From Acephala macrosclerotiorum (taxonomy: Eukaryota > Ascomycota > Leotiomycetes > Helotiales > Mollisiaceae): 64,000 nucleotides of DNA. The notes under the pieces were generated by a model. That model was not told the DNA's origin. It made no database searches and saw only the letters and a program-made list of their open reading frames with translations. The DNA is taken from assembly GCA_014904845.1 (NCBI GenBank), contig MU119432.1, positions 1 through 64,000 on the forward strand. The letters are read 5' to 3'. Made by a program: the position numbers and the translations under genes. Shown here piece by piece: positions 1 through 12,344 of this stretch. How positions within the stretch are numbered: the first letter of the stretch is position 1; each line of letters opens with the position of its first letter.

Positions 1-3000
1 AAAATTTTTTTTAATTTAATTTAAAAAAAAAAAAAAAAAATTATATTACGATTACAAATCGATATATTTACGAATTAAATCGATAAAATAAACGCAAATA
101 TTTAATAAATACTTTTCAAGAAATTTTTTTTTCAATATACGTTCAAATAACGATAATAAATTTTAAAAACATTTTCGATTAAAAAAAATTACAAAAAAAA
201 CAAATACAAAAAATATTAACGATTTTTTTATTACGTATTATAAAAAACGTCAATATTATTAAATAATAATTTAATATCAATTTAAATATTATTATTAAAT
301 AAATTTACGAATTAATAAATATACGAATTTAAAATATTAAAAAAACTTTTAAAATCGTTAAATTTTTAAAAAGTATTTAATTTTTAAATCGAATTTTAAA
401 TTCAAAGAATTTATAACGATTATAAATTAATTAAACAATTTTATAAAAAAGAAATTAAAAATAATAATAAAAAACAAAACGTAAAATAATTATAATCGTT
501 TAATTATACGTTTAAAAAATAATAAAATTAAATTTATAATAAAATTTACTAATAAAATTATTTAAAAAAAAAATTCATTAATTAATATTATTAATCGATT
601 AATAAAACAAATAAAAATAAAATCGAAAAAATAAATTTTATTTAAATAAAACTTAAAAAATATTTACGAATATTTTTACGTTTTAAATTAAAATTTTTTT
701 TTTAAACGAAAAACAAATAAACGTAATAATTAAATAATTATTTAAAAACAATTAAAAAAATTATAAAAAGTTTTTTAAAATTAATCGAATTATATACGTA
801 TTAATAATAATGTATAAAAAATCGATATAATAAAACGAATTAATAAAATACGCGAAATTAATTAAAAGAAAAACAAATATAATTATATTAAAAAAAACAA
901 CGAAATAAAATAAAATAATAATTTAAAAACTCGAAATATTAAAAAACGAATATTATTTAACGATTGAAAAAATAACGAAAAAAATCAAACGATTATATAA
1001 ATTTAAATCGATTAAAATTGAAATTTTTATTAATAAAAATAATATAAAATTAGTGAATATTTAAATATTATTTAAAAAAAAAACAAATTTTAAAAAAATA
1101 TATTAAATTATTTAAAAAATAAAACAATGTAATTAAAATTAAAAAACGTAATCGATTACGTTTTTATAATAATTACTACGAATATTATTTCAATTTTTGT
1201 AAAAAAAAAAAATATACGTAAAATACGAAAAAAATACTATATAATATACGATTCTATTATTAATAAATAGAAATGTATTATTTATTACAATAAAAAACAC
1301 AAAATTAAATACTTTTTATATTTTTTATATTTAATAAAAAACTAAAAAAAAAAAATCTATTTTAATACGTAAATTATAATAATTAAACGTATATAAAAAA
1401 ACGATAAAACGTAAATTATTAAAACGAGAATTAAAACGTAAAAAACGAAAATTTTAATTAAAAAAAAAAATTTTACTATAAATAATAATTGAAAAAAAAA
1501 ATATCGATAATTTTAATATAAAAATTTCGTATATACGATCTAAAAAACAAAATAATAAAAATATATTTAATATATAATATATTCGAATTATATATAAAAT
1601 AAAATAAAAAATTTATATTTTTTATTTTTATAAAAAAAAAAAAAAAAATTTAATCGATTAATTAATAAAATAAATATATAAATATTATTAAATTAATTTT
1701 AAATTTATAAATATATAACGTTTATAAATCAAAAAAATATATATATAAAAAATTGTAATTAAACGAATTTATATAATATTAATAATAATAAATTATATTA
1801 TCGTAAAAATTTTTAATAAATACAATTTAAAAAAATATAATAAAAAAATTTATAATATATAATATTATATAATAAACAAAAACGTATTAATCCGATTTTA
1901 ATAATATTTAAATATCGATGAAAAAAACAATTATTTTAAATTTTATTATATTTAATATATTAAATATATAAATTTAAATAAATTCAATAATTTATTACGA
2001 TTCGAATTATTTATTTTTATAAATCGAAATATTAAAATTTAAAAAAATCAAAAAACGAAAATTTAATATAAAAAAAATCAAATTAAAAAACTTTAAAAAA
2101 AAAATTTTCGACGATTAAAATAATAAAAATAATTATAATAATATATCGATTACGAAATTTCAAAATATAATATCTCGTTTAATTAAAAAATATAATAATT
2201 TACAAAATTTAAAAATTTACAAATTTTTATAATAAAACGAAAAAAAAAAACTTGTAAAAACTTATAAAAAACTTATTATATTATAATAAATTCAAAATAA
2301 AAATATTAAAAATATTAAAAAAATATATATATAAATAATTTAAAAAAAAAAAAAAAATTTTAATAAAATTAAATAAACAAAATCGTTACAAATAAAAACG
2401 TATATTATATTACAAAATAAAAATAAAAAATTAATTATTAATTTTTTTTATTATACGATTAAAAAAAATATATAATTAATTAATTATAAAAAATTATTAA
2501 ATAATTTTTTATTTTATTAAAAAAAAATTTGAATTCGAAAAAATCGATTAATAATAAAAATAATTTTACTATTAAAAAAATAAAAAAAACACTTATAAAA
2601 ATAAATATTTTAATTGTAAAATTCGATAAAATAATAATTTCTATTTTTAAATAAATTTAATTTCGAATAAAAATTATTATTATAAAATTATTTAACGAAT
2701 ATATAATTAAAAACGATTATTTTTTTAATATTATTCGTAATATTAATAGCGTTTATAAAACTACGAAATAATGTAATAATATATATAAATAATATATTTA
2801 TATTTACATCGTATAAAAATTTCAATAAAACGATTAAAATAATAAAAATATAAATAAATATAATTAAAAAAACGTTTAAAATTAAATTTAATCTCGAAAT
2901 AAAATTTGCGAAAAATAAATTTTTAATTTTTAAACGTACGAAAAATATTAAAAAAATTAAAATTATAATAAATAATTAAATTTTCGAATAAAAATTAAAA

Positions 3001-4939
3001 ATTAAATATTTAAATATTTATTTCAATAAATAATTAAAATTTACGAAATATATAATATAATATTATTAAATAACGATTTCAATACTCGATTTAATAAATC
3101 TAATAAAAAAAACGATAAAAGAAATTTCGTTTAAAAACGTTTAAACGATTATTAAAACGATTATATTATCGATATTTTTATACGAATTAAAATTATAATA
3201 AAAAAAAATCTATTTTAAAAAAAAAATCGAATAATAATTAAAAATAAAAAAATTGAACAAAATATTAAACGCTATTAAACAAGTAACGTTTTTAGTATAT
3301 AAAACAATATTTATAAAAACGTTTATATATAAATTCTTTTAAAAAAAAAATCGAAAAATCGACGAATTAAAATTAAAAATATTATTAAAATACTATTTCT
3401 TTATTTGAAAATATAATCAAAAAAAGCAAATAAAAAAAAGTAAATAAAAATCTATTGTAAAAAAGAAATTAAAATTTATAAACGTTATAAAATTATTTAA
3501 AAAACGAAAATAAAATTCAAAAATGTAATTTCGAAAAAAATTAAATATAATTTAATTAAAAAAAATCGAAATAATTTAAAAATTTAAAAAAAAATCGAAA
3601 TTATAAAATTAATAAACGATTATTATATTAATAAAAAAAAACGATAATATGTAATTGATCGCTTTTAAAATTAAAATAAAAAATTTAAAAATTATACAAT
3701 ATAAAAATACAATTAAAATTAAAATTAAATTTATTTTAATTAATATAAATTTAAAAACAATTAAAAAAACAATTTAAAAAAATTATTTTATAATATATTA
3801 TATTTTTACGAAAAATAAAAACGTTATTAAATAATCGTATAAAAAAAACTTTTTTATAAATTATAAATACATAAAAAAAATATATTAAAAAATAATAAAT
3901 ATTAAAAATATATTAATAAAATTTTTAAGTAATATTGTTTTCAAATAAAATATTTAAAATAAAAAAATAAAAACGAATATTATAATAATTTTAATAATTT
4001 AAAATTAAATATAAAAACAATTATAAATAAATAAAAATACGTATTATATTACGAAAAATAAAAAAATAAAATTATAATTTTATAAAAATCTAAAAATTAT
4101 TTACAAATTTTTATAAATCGATTATACGAAAAAAAAATCGACAATAAAATTTATTATAATTTTAAAATCGAAATATAATAATTTTAAAAAATATTACTCG
4201 AAATTTAAATATAATATATATACGAAATATTTTTATAAATTTTTACGAATTAGATTATATTTTTCAAATTATAAAAACAAATATAAAATTAAAATTTCAA
4301 ACGAAAAAAAAAATCAATTTTATATTAATAATAATAAAAAACAAAAATAAAAATAAAAAAAACACAAAAAAACAAAATTCGTTAATTATTAAAAATTAAA
4401 AACGAATTAATAATATTAATATATTAATTAAAAAAAAACAAATATTTTTAATTTTATTTTTAAAAAAAAAAAATTAAAAATTATAAATACAAAAAAACGA
4501 ATTATTTAAAACGAAAATTATAAATTAAATATATTCGAAAAAAAACAATTAAAATTAAATTTTAAATTGATAATATAACGATAAAAAAACAAATTAAAAT
4601 TTAATAAAAAAAAACAAATAAAATTCAAAATAAATCGATTATATAAATTATATTATTAATAAAAAATCGAAAAAAAAATAATAAATATAATCGAAAAATC
4701 AAACGAAAAAAAATCTTTCGAAATAATAAAATATTTAAAAATTAAAAAAAAAATTTTAAACAAAAAATATAAAAACGTAAAAAATATAAAATTTTTATTT
4801 TATATATTTTTTTGTATTTTATTTCGATTAAACTATTAAAAATACTTATATTATTAATTAAATAAAAAAATATTTAATATAAATTATTATAATTTTATTA
4901 TTTAACGATAAATATAAATTTAAAATAAATTTTATTTTA

Positions 4940-5440
4940 TTTTATTTTATAATTATACAATCTTTAAAAAAAGTTTTAAAAAATTTCTTTTTAATAAATA
5001 TAATTGTAATATTTATTTATAATCAATAAAAACAATTATAATAAATACGTTTTTGTTTTAAATATTAAAATACTTATTTAATATTAAATATTTTTATAAT
5101 TATACAATTTTCGAGAAAAGTTTTAAAAAGTTTTTTTTTAAAATTATATATTAAATAAAATAATTTAAATTAATTGAATCGATCGTAATAATTTAATATA
5201 AAAAACGAAAATTTTAAAAAGTTTTTTTTTAAAATATTTTTTTAATATAAAATTCTATCGAAAGTACGTTTTTATTTAAAATACTAAAGTTTTAAATTGT
5301 AAAAATACTTAAAAATTCAATTGTATAATTTTTAACGAAAGTTTTAAAAAGTATTTCTTTGAAAAATAATTTTTTATAATCGATTAAATCGATCGTAGTA
5401 ATTTAATATAAAACGAGAGTTTTAAAAAGTATTTTTCTAA
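4940..5440. repeat. Diverged tandem-like repeats in AT block
   Basis: A motif resembling ataattatacaat followed by a gttttaaaaag segment recurs near 4950, 5095 and 5320. The phrase cgtaataatttaatataaaa (or cgtagtaatttaatataaaa) recurs near 5185 and 5395. Spacing is irregular, about 145-225 bases. The units are diverged by transitions, so they look like an old tandem array within a RIP-mutated element. No function is suggested. Confidence 0.5.
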
Positions 5441-5760
5441 TAATAAAACTTTATAATAATTAGATTTCTATTTTAAATATTAAAAATTTATCGATTTATC
5501 GATTTTTATCGTTCGATAAAATTTTAAATACTATTTTAATAATTATATTAATTTCATATATTTATAAAACGCTCAAATTAAAATTTTTTAATTTAAAACT
5601 TAAAATAAAAATAAATTATTAAAATCGAAAACTTTATAATCTCTCGTAAAAACGTTTTTATAAAGTTTACGAAATAAAATATATATCGAGTATTGAAAAA
5701 AAGAACTCGTTCGTTGATTGATTCGCTTATAAGTCGACGACAAACGAACTTTTTTTTTCG
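5100..5760. repeat. Dispersed repeat, copy 1 (less mutated)
   Basis: This stretch matches about 31465-31965 over several hundred bases, sharing runs such as aataatttaatataaaaaac and a common end of the form attcgttg(a/t)t. The copy here keeps more C and G (for example cgatcgtaataat, cgtttttataaagtt) where the other has T or A. That is what independent RIP of two copies of one family would give. The family is not identifiable. Confidence 0.55.
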
Positions 5761-7010
5761 AAACGAGAAAAATATTTTTAAATCGTTAATTTTATTATAT
5801 TATTATTATTTTTTTTATATTTATATATAATAATTATTTTTTCGTATAATTTATTATAATTATAAATAAATATTTTTATCGATTTATAATCGATTGTTTT
5901 AATAATTCGTTTTTTAATATATATTAAAAAAAAAATTATAAATTCGCGTTTTTATTATTAAAAGTTTTTTTATAAATTAATTAATAATTTTATATAAAAA
6001 TTTTATATTTATTCGATAATATTTTTAATTATATTCGCGAAATTTTTTTTTTAGAATATTATAAAAAGATTTTTTGAATAATTTTTAATATTATATTTTA
6101 ATATAAATCGAATTAATATATTATAAAAATCGTATTTTTTTAATTTTTAAAATAATTTTATAATGTTTATATATATCGTTATATTATTTTAAAAAAATCG
6201 TAATATTATTTTTTTTTAAATTAAAAGTTTTTATAAATTTAATACGAATATATATTTTTTAAAATTTTATATTTTTAAAAAAATATTTTTATTATTCGTA
6301 AAAAAACTTTAAAAAAAGAATAATAATATAATTAAAATAAAAATATTTTTTATTAAAAAAAAATATTTTAATATAAATAATTTATTAATTTTAATTTTTA
6401 AATTAAAAATTAATTTAATAATTTAAAAATATAAATTTTTAAATTATTATTTTTAAAATAAAATTTATTTTAAAAATTCGTTTTTATTTATATTATTTTT
6501 TTATAAAAATATTTTGATTTTAATTTTTATTTAAAAGTTTATTCGTTTATTCGTTTTAATAAAATATTTTTTTTAAATAAATATTTTTTTAATCGATTTT
6601 TTTCGATTAAAATTTTCTAAAAATTAAAATATAAAATAATAAAATAATTTTATTTTTTAATATTTTAATTTTTATTAAAAATAAAATTAATTATTATAAA
6701 TAATTATTACGAGTTTTTTTTTTATTTGTTTTAATATTAATTTTTTCGAATAATTTAATATATAATTTTTATAAATTAATATTTTTTTATAATTTTATAA
6801 TTTTATAATTAAATTATTTAATTTTGAATAATATAATTAAAATGAATTTTTTTATTAACTAATTTTCGATTTTCGATTTTTAATAATAATAAAAAATAAA
6901 ATATATTAAAATATTTTATTTTTTAACGTTATTTTATTAATATAAAAAAAAAATAAAATAAAAAATAAAAAAATTCAATTATAAATTAATTCGTTTTAAT
7001 TAATAAATTA

Positions 7011-7110
7011 AATTTATTTCAAATAATTTATAATTTATAAATTGATTAATTAATTAATTAAATTTATTTCAAATAATTTATAATTTATAAATTGATTAAT
7101 TAATTAATTA
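7011..7110. repeat. Perfect 2 x 50-bp tandem duplication
   Basis: Bases 7011-7060 and 7061-7110 are identical 50-mers starting aatttatttcaaataattta. Perfect identity inside a block where other repeats are scarred by transitions suggests that this duplication arose after the mutational process ended, or that it was too short to be recognised. Confidence 0.9.
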
Positions 7111-8044
7111 AAAAAAAATTAAAAAAAAATTATTAATTAATTTATAATAAATGAAAATTTATTATATATTAAAAAACATATAATTAATATTATTTTCGAA
7201 ATTAATTATTTATAAAAAGATTTTTAAAAAAAATATATAATTTTATTATATTAATTGTATTTTTTTAAAATAAATTTTATCGAACGATAAAACTTTTTTT
7301 AATAAACGTAATCGCGATTTATAATATTTCGTAATTAAAATAAAATTTGTATAATAATTATTAATTTAAATAAATTAAAATCGAAAATTTAAATAATATT
7401 AATATAATTTCAATTTATTATATAATTATAAATAATTTAATAAATTAATAAATAAATAATTTTAAATATAAAAATTTTAAAATTTTAATATTTTTAAATT
7501 CGATTATATAATAATTTTAAATATTTAAAATATATATATTTTTTTAAAAAATTTTAAATTAATTATTTTAAATTGAAATTAAAATATAATATTTTTATAT
7601 TTATATTTTATAAATTTTAATTAAATTTAATTTTTTAAATTTAATTTAATATATTTTATAAAAATAATTATAAAAAATATATTAAATTAATTTTTTTTAA
7701 ATATATTTTTAAATTGTAATATTTTATTTTTAAACTCGAAAATCGAAATAAATTTTCGATTATTAATAAACGAATAAAATTTTTATTTTTTTTATTTTAT
7801 ATTTTATTATTTTCTTTATATTATATTAATAAATTTTAATTTAATCGAATTAATATATTATTGATTAAATTATAATTAAATTAAAATCGTTTAATTAAAT
7901 TAATTAAATAATATTTTTATTTTTAAATATTTTAAACGTATTTTAAACGTTTAAATATTTTAAATATAAAATATTTAATAAATTTAAAATTAAATTATTT
8001 AAAAATTTTATTAATATTATATTAAAAATACGTAAAATTTATTA

Positions 8045-8180
8045 TTAATTAAAATTATTTAAAAAACGAAATTCGAAATATAAAAATTTTATTTCGAAAT
8101 AAAAATAAAATAATATTAATTATATACGATTTCGAATCGTATATAAATATTATATAATATTTATTTTAATATTAATAATT
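8045..8180. repeat. Dispersed AT repeat with palindromic core, copy 1
   Basis: Matches about 24320-24455 almost base for base, including a hairpin-like core (ttcgaaat ... atttcgaa) and atatacgatttcgaatcgtata, which is itself nearly palindromic. The second copy has cgatttcaaattgtata at this point, differing by transitions. Probably a terminal piece of a transposon family. Confidence 0.55.
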
Positions 8181-8544
8181 TCTTTTTATAATAAAAACGT
8201 TATTATTTTTAATAATTTAAACGAATAAAAAAAAATTTTATTATACGTTATAAATATATAAAATTCATTAATTTTAATATTAATTTATTAATATTATTTT
8301 TAAAATTCATTGAAATTTATAAATTTCAAATTTAAAAAAAAAATTTATTTTTAATTTAAAATTTTAAATAATAATAATATTAAAATAAATATTTTTTTAT
8401 TTTTTTTTATTCGTACTTTGAAATAATTAATATTTAAAAAATTTTTAAATTTTTATTAAAAATTAATTTTATTATAATATTTATCGAATTATTTTAATTA
8501 TTAATTTATTTAATTTTTTATAATTTTTTTTCGTTTGTATATAT

Positions 8545-8734
8545 TGATAATATTAAAATACTCGAGTATATTAATATATTACGTTTAATAATTGTAGTTT
8601 TTACGTATTAAATATAAAAATTGTTAATTATTTAAAGAATTAAATTTAAAATCGAAAGTATTGATATACTTTCAAATTCTACGTTAGTTTTTTTTAATTA
8701 GAGTACGTAATAAGTACGTGTATATATTTCGATA
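8545..8734. repeat. Left LTR of the old element
   Basis: 190-base direct repeat, the partner of 18080-18269. Shared blocks include taaaatactcgagtatat and gtacgtaataagtacgt. It begins TGATAATATT. Confidence 0.7.
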
Positions 8735-10143
8735 TTAGTAATTTTTATTTTTGTAGTAAAGATTTAATTCATTTTTTAGTGTAATTTTTTATTCAATTAT
8801 AAATTCAATAAATAGTTTTGTAGTTTAAAAATTTAATGTTTATAAAACGATTATAGAAAATCGTTTGTTCAAAAGAAAAAAATAAAAAATTTCGTAATTA
8901 CGTCGATTATATTATAAATTTTTTATAAAATTACAATTTCTTTGTATAATACTAATTAAGCAATTTTTAAAGAAAAAAAGATTCGTTTTAAAATAAAAAG
9001 TATTTTTCAATTTTAGTATTTTGTATTGTATTTTTTTTTTTTTTTATATATATATTTTAATTTTTATTTTAATTAATTTTTTTTTTTCGTAGAATTAATA
9101 TAAAATTTGATTTAATAATATTTTAATTGTAGTAAAAAAAGTATTGTAAATTGCGTCGTTTCAGTTTTCAATTGTTCGTATATTTATAAGAAAATCAAAA
9201 AAATATTGATTAATACGTAGATCGATAATTGAGATTAAAAAAATAATTAAATCAATAATTTAATTGTTTTGTATTCGAATTATAAAATTTTTTTTTATTT
9301 ATATTATATTTTAAAAAATCGTATTTTATACAATTAATAAATTTTTATTCGTAGTATTAATCGCGTCGTATAATTATTGAAAGTATTAATAGTTTAACGC
9401 GTTTTAAATACGATCGAGTTTTTATAATACGACGTTTTAATCGATTTAAAACTCAATTAATAAAATCGAAATTTGTTAAAACGTAAAAAGATTTTAAAAT
9501 TGATTTATTATAATAAAAAAATTGTATTTAACGTTATTATTAATAAAATTGAAAAATTGATAATAAAATAAATAAATCAAATAATAAAATTATAAAATCG
9601 ATAATTGAGTATTTTGATTTGCAATTCACGTAATTAATTAATAACAATTAATTATATTTTTGTATTTTTAAAAATTTAACTCGAAATAGACTAATTCGCT
9701 CGATTCAAAAAAATAAAACTTTAATTTTATTTTAAATTTTTTTTTTTTTATTTATTTTTTTATTTTAATCGTAAAATTATTTGTATTAATAAATATTTAT
9801 AAAACTTTATTTAAATTGAATTTTATTATAATATTTATTAAATTATTATTTCTATATATTTATTGCACTTTTTACAATTTTTTACGTTCGTATAATTGTT
9901 TTAAAATTATAATATCAATTATAAAACGTTTTTCGTTCATTGTTTTTAATTTTATTAAATAATCGTATAAAAAATATAAATTCGTATAAATAACAATAGA
10001 AATATTAAATAAATCGAATTATTTTGTAATTATATTAATAATAAAAATTATTACAATTATTATATTTATTTTACTAATTATTTTATAGATTTTAAACATT
10101 AAAACGCTTCTAGTAATTTTTTTGCACTTTATAGAATTTTAAT

Positions 10144-10339
10144 TGTCGATTACACAGGGATATCTATTAATAGGCCAGACGCAAAGAATAAGAATCTAAG
10201 TCTTATACTTTGCAGTTGTTGTAATCGTTATTCATTCTAGTAAAAAGTGCGCAAGAGTTGAGAGATATAATCTCAACTCTAGCGCAGTTGAGACTAGTCC
10301 CAATGCAGCCTAGTACTGCACGTGACTATTGTTCCAACA
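10144..10339 (-). repeat. LTR copy at the left end of the young element
   Basis: 196 bases, equal in length to 12149-12344. It contains a perfect hairpin at 10255-10279 (GAGTTGAGA, 7-base loop, TCTCAACTC), plausibly in the transcribed R region or an RNA 3' end signal. Relative to the other LTR it carries A or T at all five differing sites. Confidence 0.88.
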
Positions 10340-10689
10340 CTGGCAATTCTTTCTTTCTACTAAGACAACCAATCCAACCAATCCAATCAAATCAACGCTT
10401 TTGTCCTCCATTCTTACCGTAAACCGTTACTACGTAAAACTCGTCAATATTCCAATAATTCAGAAAATAATCAAGAAAAACACGTAATTAAACTTTAAGA
10501 ACAGCGCTAATAAACTAGCGTTGTTCTCGAAGCTCATCGGTGGTTGCAATCGCCGATCGGAGGTTATAAGGGCCGAGATTGAGAGATTTCCCCCTTTCTT
10601 GGCCTTACAAATCAGGCAGTAACAACACCAAAACATCAACGCTTTTCCACTCTATTACCGACTACTCTACTCCTCTGGCACTTCTTTCT

Positions 10690-11157
10690 TTACCACTTAG
10701 GGTAATTGAGATGGGCCGGTACGCTCTGTCGTAAATGGAGTGGCAAGTGCCCTTGATATTGTCGATCCTGCGCTAGTGCTTGCACTTGCATTGGTGCTTG
10801 CACTTGCTGTCGATTTGAGAGGGTTTGTAGGGCTTCCTGGCGATCTAGAAGGGCATCTTGGCGATCTAGAAAAGTCTTTTGGTAATCCAATAAGGTCTTT
10901 TGACGATCTAGACGACGGTCTAGAAGCTTGTCTTGTGGTGTTGCTATTGCTTCTTTCGTTGGTTGTTGAAATTCTCCTTTCGTTGATTGTTGAGATTCGA
11001 CTGCCTTTACCCAATCGTAATCCTCTCTCTCAATAACCCTTTGTAGATTCGCAGAGATCGGCTTTCTGTCTGTAGGCACCGGACAATCATGTGATCGAAG
11101 ATAGTCTCGCAACTTCTCAGCTTTAGCGGCAGCACGCTCTGCTTCGCCCCGGGCCAT
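10690..11157 (-). CDS. Gag-like small ORF of the young LTR element
   Basis: A 155-residue frame starting at ATG 11157, inside the LTR element. The N-terminal part is charged and alanine-rich (MARGEAERAAAKAEKLRDYL). The middle carries repeated LLDRQ/FLDRQ units (LLDRRLDRQ, LLDYQ, FLDRQDALLDRQEALQ) that predict a coiled coil, and the tail is Gln/Pro-rich. I recognise no CCHC knuckle or enzyme motif. It resembles the short Gag-like proteins of non-autonomous LTR elements in layout only. The DNA repeats behind the DRQ units (gatctaga... on the + strand) could also be a simple tandem expansion. Whether it is translated is unknown. Confidence 0.5.
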   Translation of the reverse strand: MARGEAERAAAKAEKLRDYLRSHDCPVPTDRKPISANLQRVIEREDYDWVKAVESQQSTKGEFQQPTKEAIATPQDKLLDRRLDRQKTLLDYQKTFLDRQDALLDRQEALQTLSNRQQVQAPMQVQALAQDRQYQGHLPLHLRQSVPAHLNYPKW

Positions 11158-12148
11158 AGTAGCTCGAGTATTATTGTAAGAGCGTAGAAGTGTTGCTATT
11201 GCGCGTTGAAATCAAGTGATATTTTCTTTATCGGGCCGGGAAAACAGAATATGCGGTGACTCAGCGGACGAATACCTTTGCGCGTAGTCGTAGAATCGAT
11301 TGTAAGATTGTGATTCGAGGTCCAACCGTTGTTTGCTTGTGTAGAGTTGGTAGAATCGATATTTGAGGTTTTCGAGGTTCTCGAGTAGCGTAAGAGGCTC
11401 TGCGGGTAGCTGCTTAGAGGCGCAAAGCTCTTCGAATAGCTGCTTCGAGTGGCGTAAGACTCTGCGAGTAGCGTTGAGACTCTGCGAGTTCGAGACGACG
11501 TCTTATGAGGTGTGATCGTAGGGCAACACGATTTGCGCGCGTTGTAAATCGATTGATTCGTAATTGTAGGAGGGGGGTTTGTCGAAGTAGAGTTGTAAAT
11601 GGAGTACGAGTCTTCGGAGAGTGCTCGAATGGTTATTTGTAAAATGCGAGACGTCGTAAAGTGCTCGAGAGATATTTGTTTTTATTGGCGAGGAATATTT
11701 GTTTTATTGAATGGACGAGAACTCAATAAAGAGATCGTCGCAGCGTTCTGGTCGTAGAATCGATTATTTGTAGTGAGAGAGAGGTTCTCGCCTTACTCTT
11801 TCGAATCTTTCGTAAACGCCGATTCTGTTCTTATCGCAGACTTGAGTAGTCTATAAAGAGAGAGGTTCTCGCTCTATGCTTTCTCGAGTCGTCGTAAACT
11901 TCGTTCTTGTTCGACGTGATAAACGCAAACTTAAGAGATAGGCAAGTAGAGAGGTTCTCGACTTGCGACTCCTTAAATCCTTGAAAGTCTTCGCAGCGCT
12001 CCGGTCTCTTAAACGGGAGAGCAACTTATCCTTTCTCTAGCACGTTACTATATCGAGATAGAAATGCGATCCCGATCCTTCTATAGACGCCTCTTTTGCG
12101 CGGTACCTAGTTGCTCTATGATCAACTGTGAAGTTGACCATTGATCAA
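11158..12148 (-). other. Long repetitive leader of the young LTR element
   Basis: About 1 kb between the ORF and the 5' LTR (minus orientation) with no long frame. It contains three similar blocks around gagaggttctcg (near 11780, 11860 and 11950), each ending in a different tail. Another set is built on gtagctgcttcgag / gactctgcgagtagc (11390-11490). The blocks are partly self-complementary (gagaggttctcg), so a structured RNA leader (packaging or dimerisation) is possible. Confidence 0.4.
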
Positions 12149-12344
12149 TGTCGATTACACAGGGATACCTATTAATAGGCCAGACGCAAAGGATAAGAAT
12201 CTAAGTCTTATACTTTGCAGTTGTTGTAATCGTTGTTCATTCTAGTAGAAAGTGCGCAAGAGTTGAGAGATATAATCTCAACTCTAGCGCAGTTGAGACT
12301 AGTCCCAATGCAGCCTAGTGCTGCACGTGACTATTGTTCCAACA
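12149..12344 (-). repeat. LTR copy at the right end of the young element (5' LTR in element sense)
   Basis: 196 bases, direct repeat of 10144-10339, followed directly by the TTAAT target duplication. The hairpin of the other copy is repeated at 12260-12284. On the minus strand it starts TGTTGGAACA, a start common in Copia-type LTRs. Confidence 0.88.

Larger units (their letters stand above)
1..8544. repeat. AT-rich, RIP-like degenerate repeat block
   Basis: Almost pure A/T with no plausible coding frame. The remaining C and G are mostly in CpG (acg, tcg contexts), with CpA, CpT and CpC largely gone, the pattern expected when C-to-T mutation spares CpG. About 1-4950 is strongly A-rich on this strand and keeps some non-CpG C but almost no non-CpG G. 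Contained structures include a diverged tandem array near 4950-5440, a copy of a dispersed repeat around 5100-5760, a perfect 50-base tandem duplication at 7011-7110 and a second dispersed repeat at about 8045-8180. I see no tRNA, rRNA or telomere repeat. I infer ancient transposons mutated beyond recognition. Confidence 0.85.
10144..12344 (-). mobile_element. Young non-autonomous LTR retrotransposon (nested)
   Basis: 196-base LTRs at 10144-10339 and 12149-12344 begin TGTCGATT and end CAACA on the + strand (TG...CA on either strand). The whole is flanked by a perfect 5-base duplication TTAAT (10139-10143 and 12345-12349). The LTRs differ at five sites, all transitions. The internal 1.8 kb has normal GC content, in sharp contrast to the surrounding AT DNA. 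The only sizeable frame is a small gag-like ORF on the minus strand; no protease, integrase or reverse transcriptase is visible, so it must depend on proteins made elsewhere. Minus orientation is supported by that ORF and by a purine-rich tract (tagaaagaaagaatt on the minus strand) just before the left repeat. It inserted into an already degraded LTR element. Confidence 0.88.

Noticed and set aside
1..60. Possible chromosome end
   Set aside because: No TTAGGG-type telomere repeats occur; the start is ordinary AT-rich DNA.
10697..11036. Alternative frames (both strands) over the young element's ORF
   Set aside because: They are shadows of the tandem DRQ-coding repeats; only the minus frame from 11157 fits the element's orientation.
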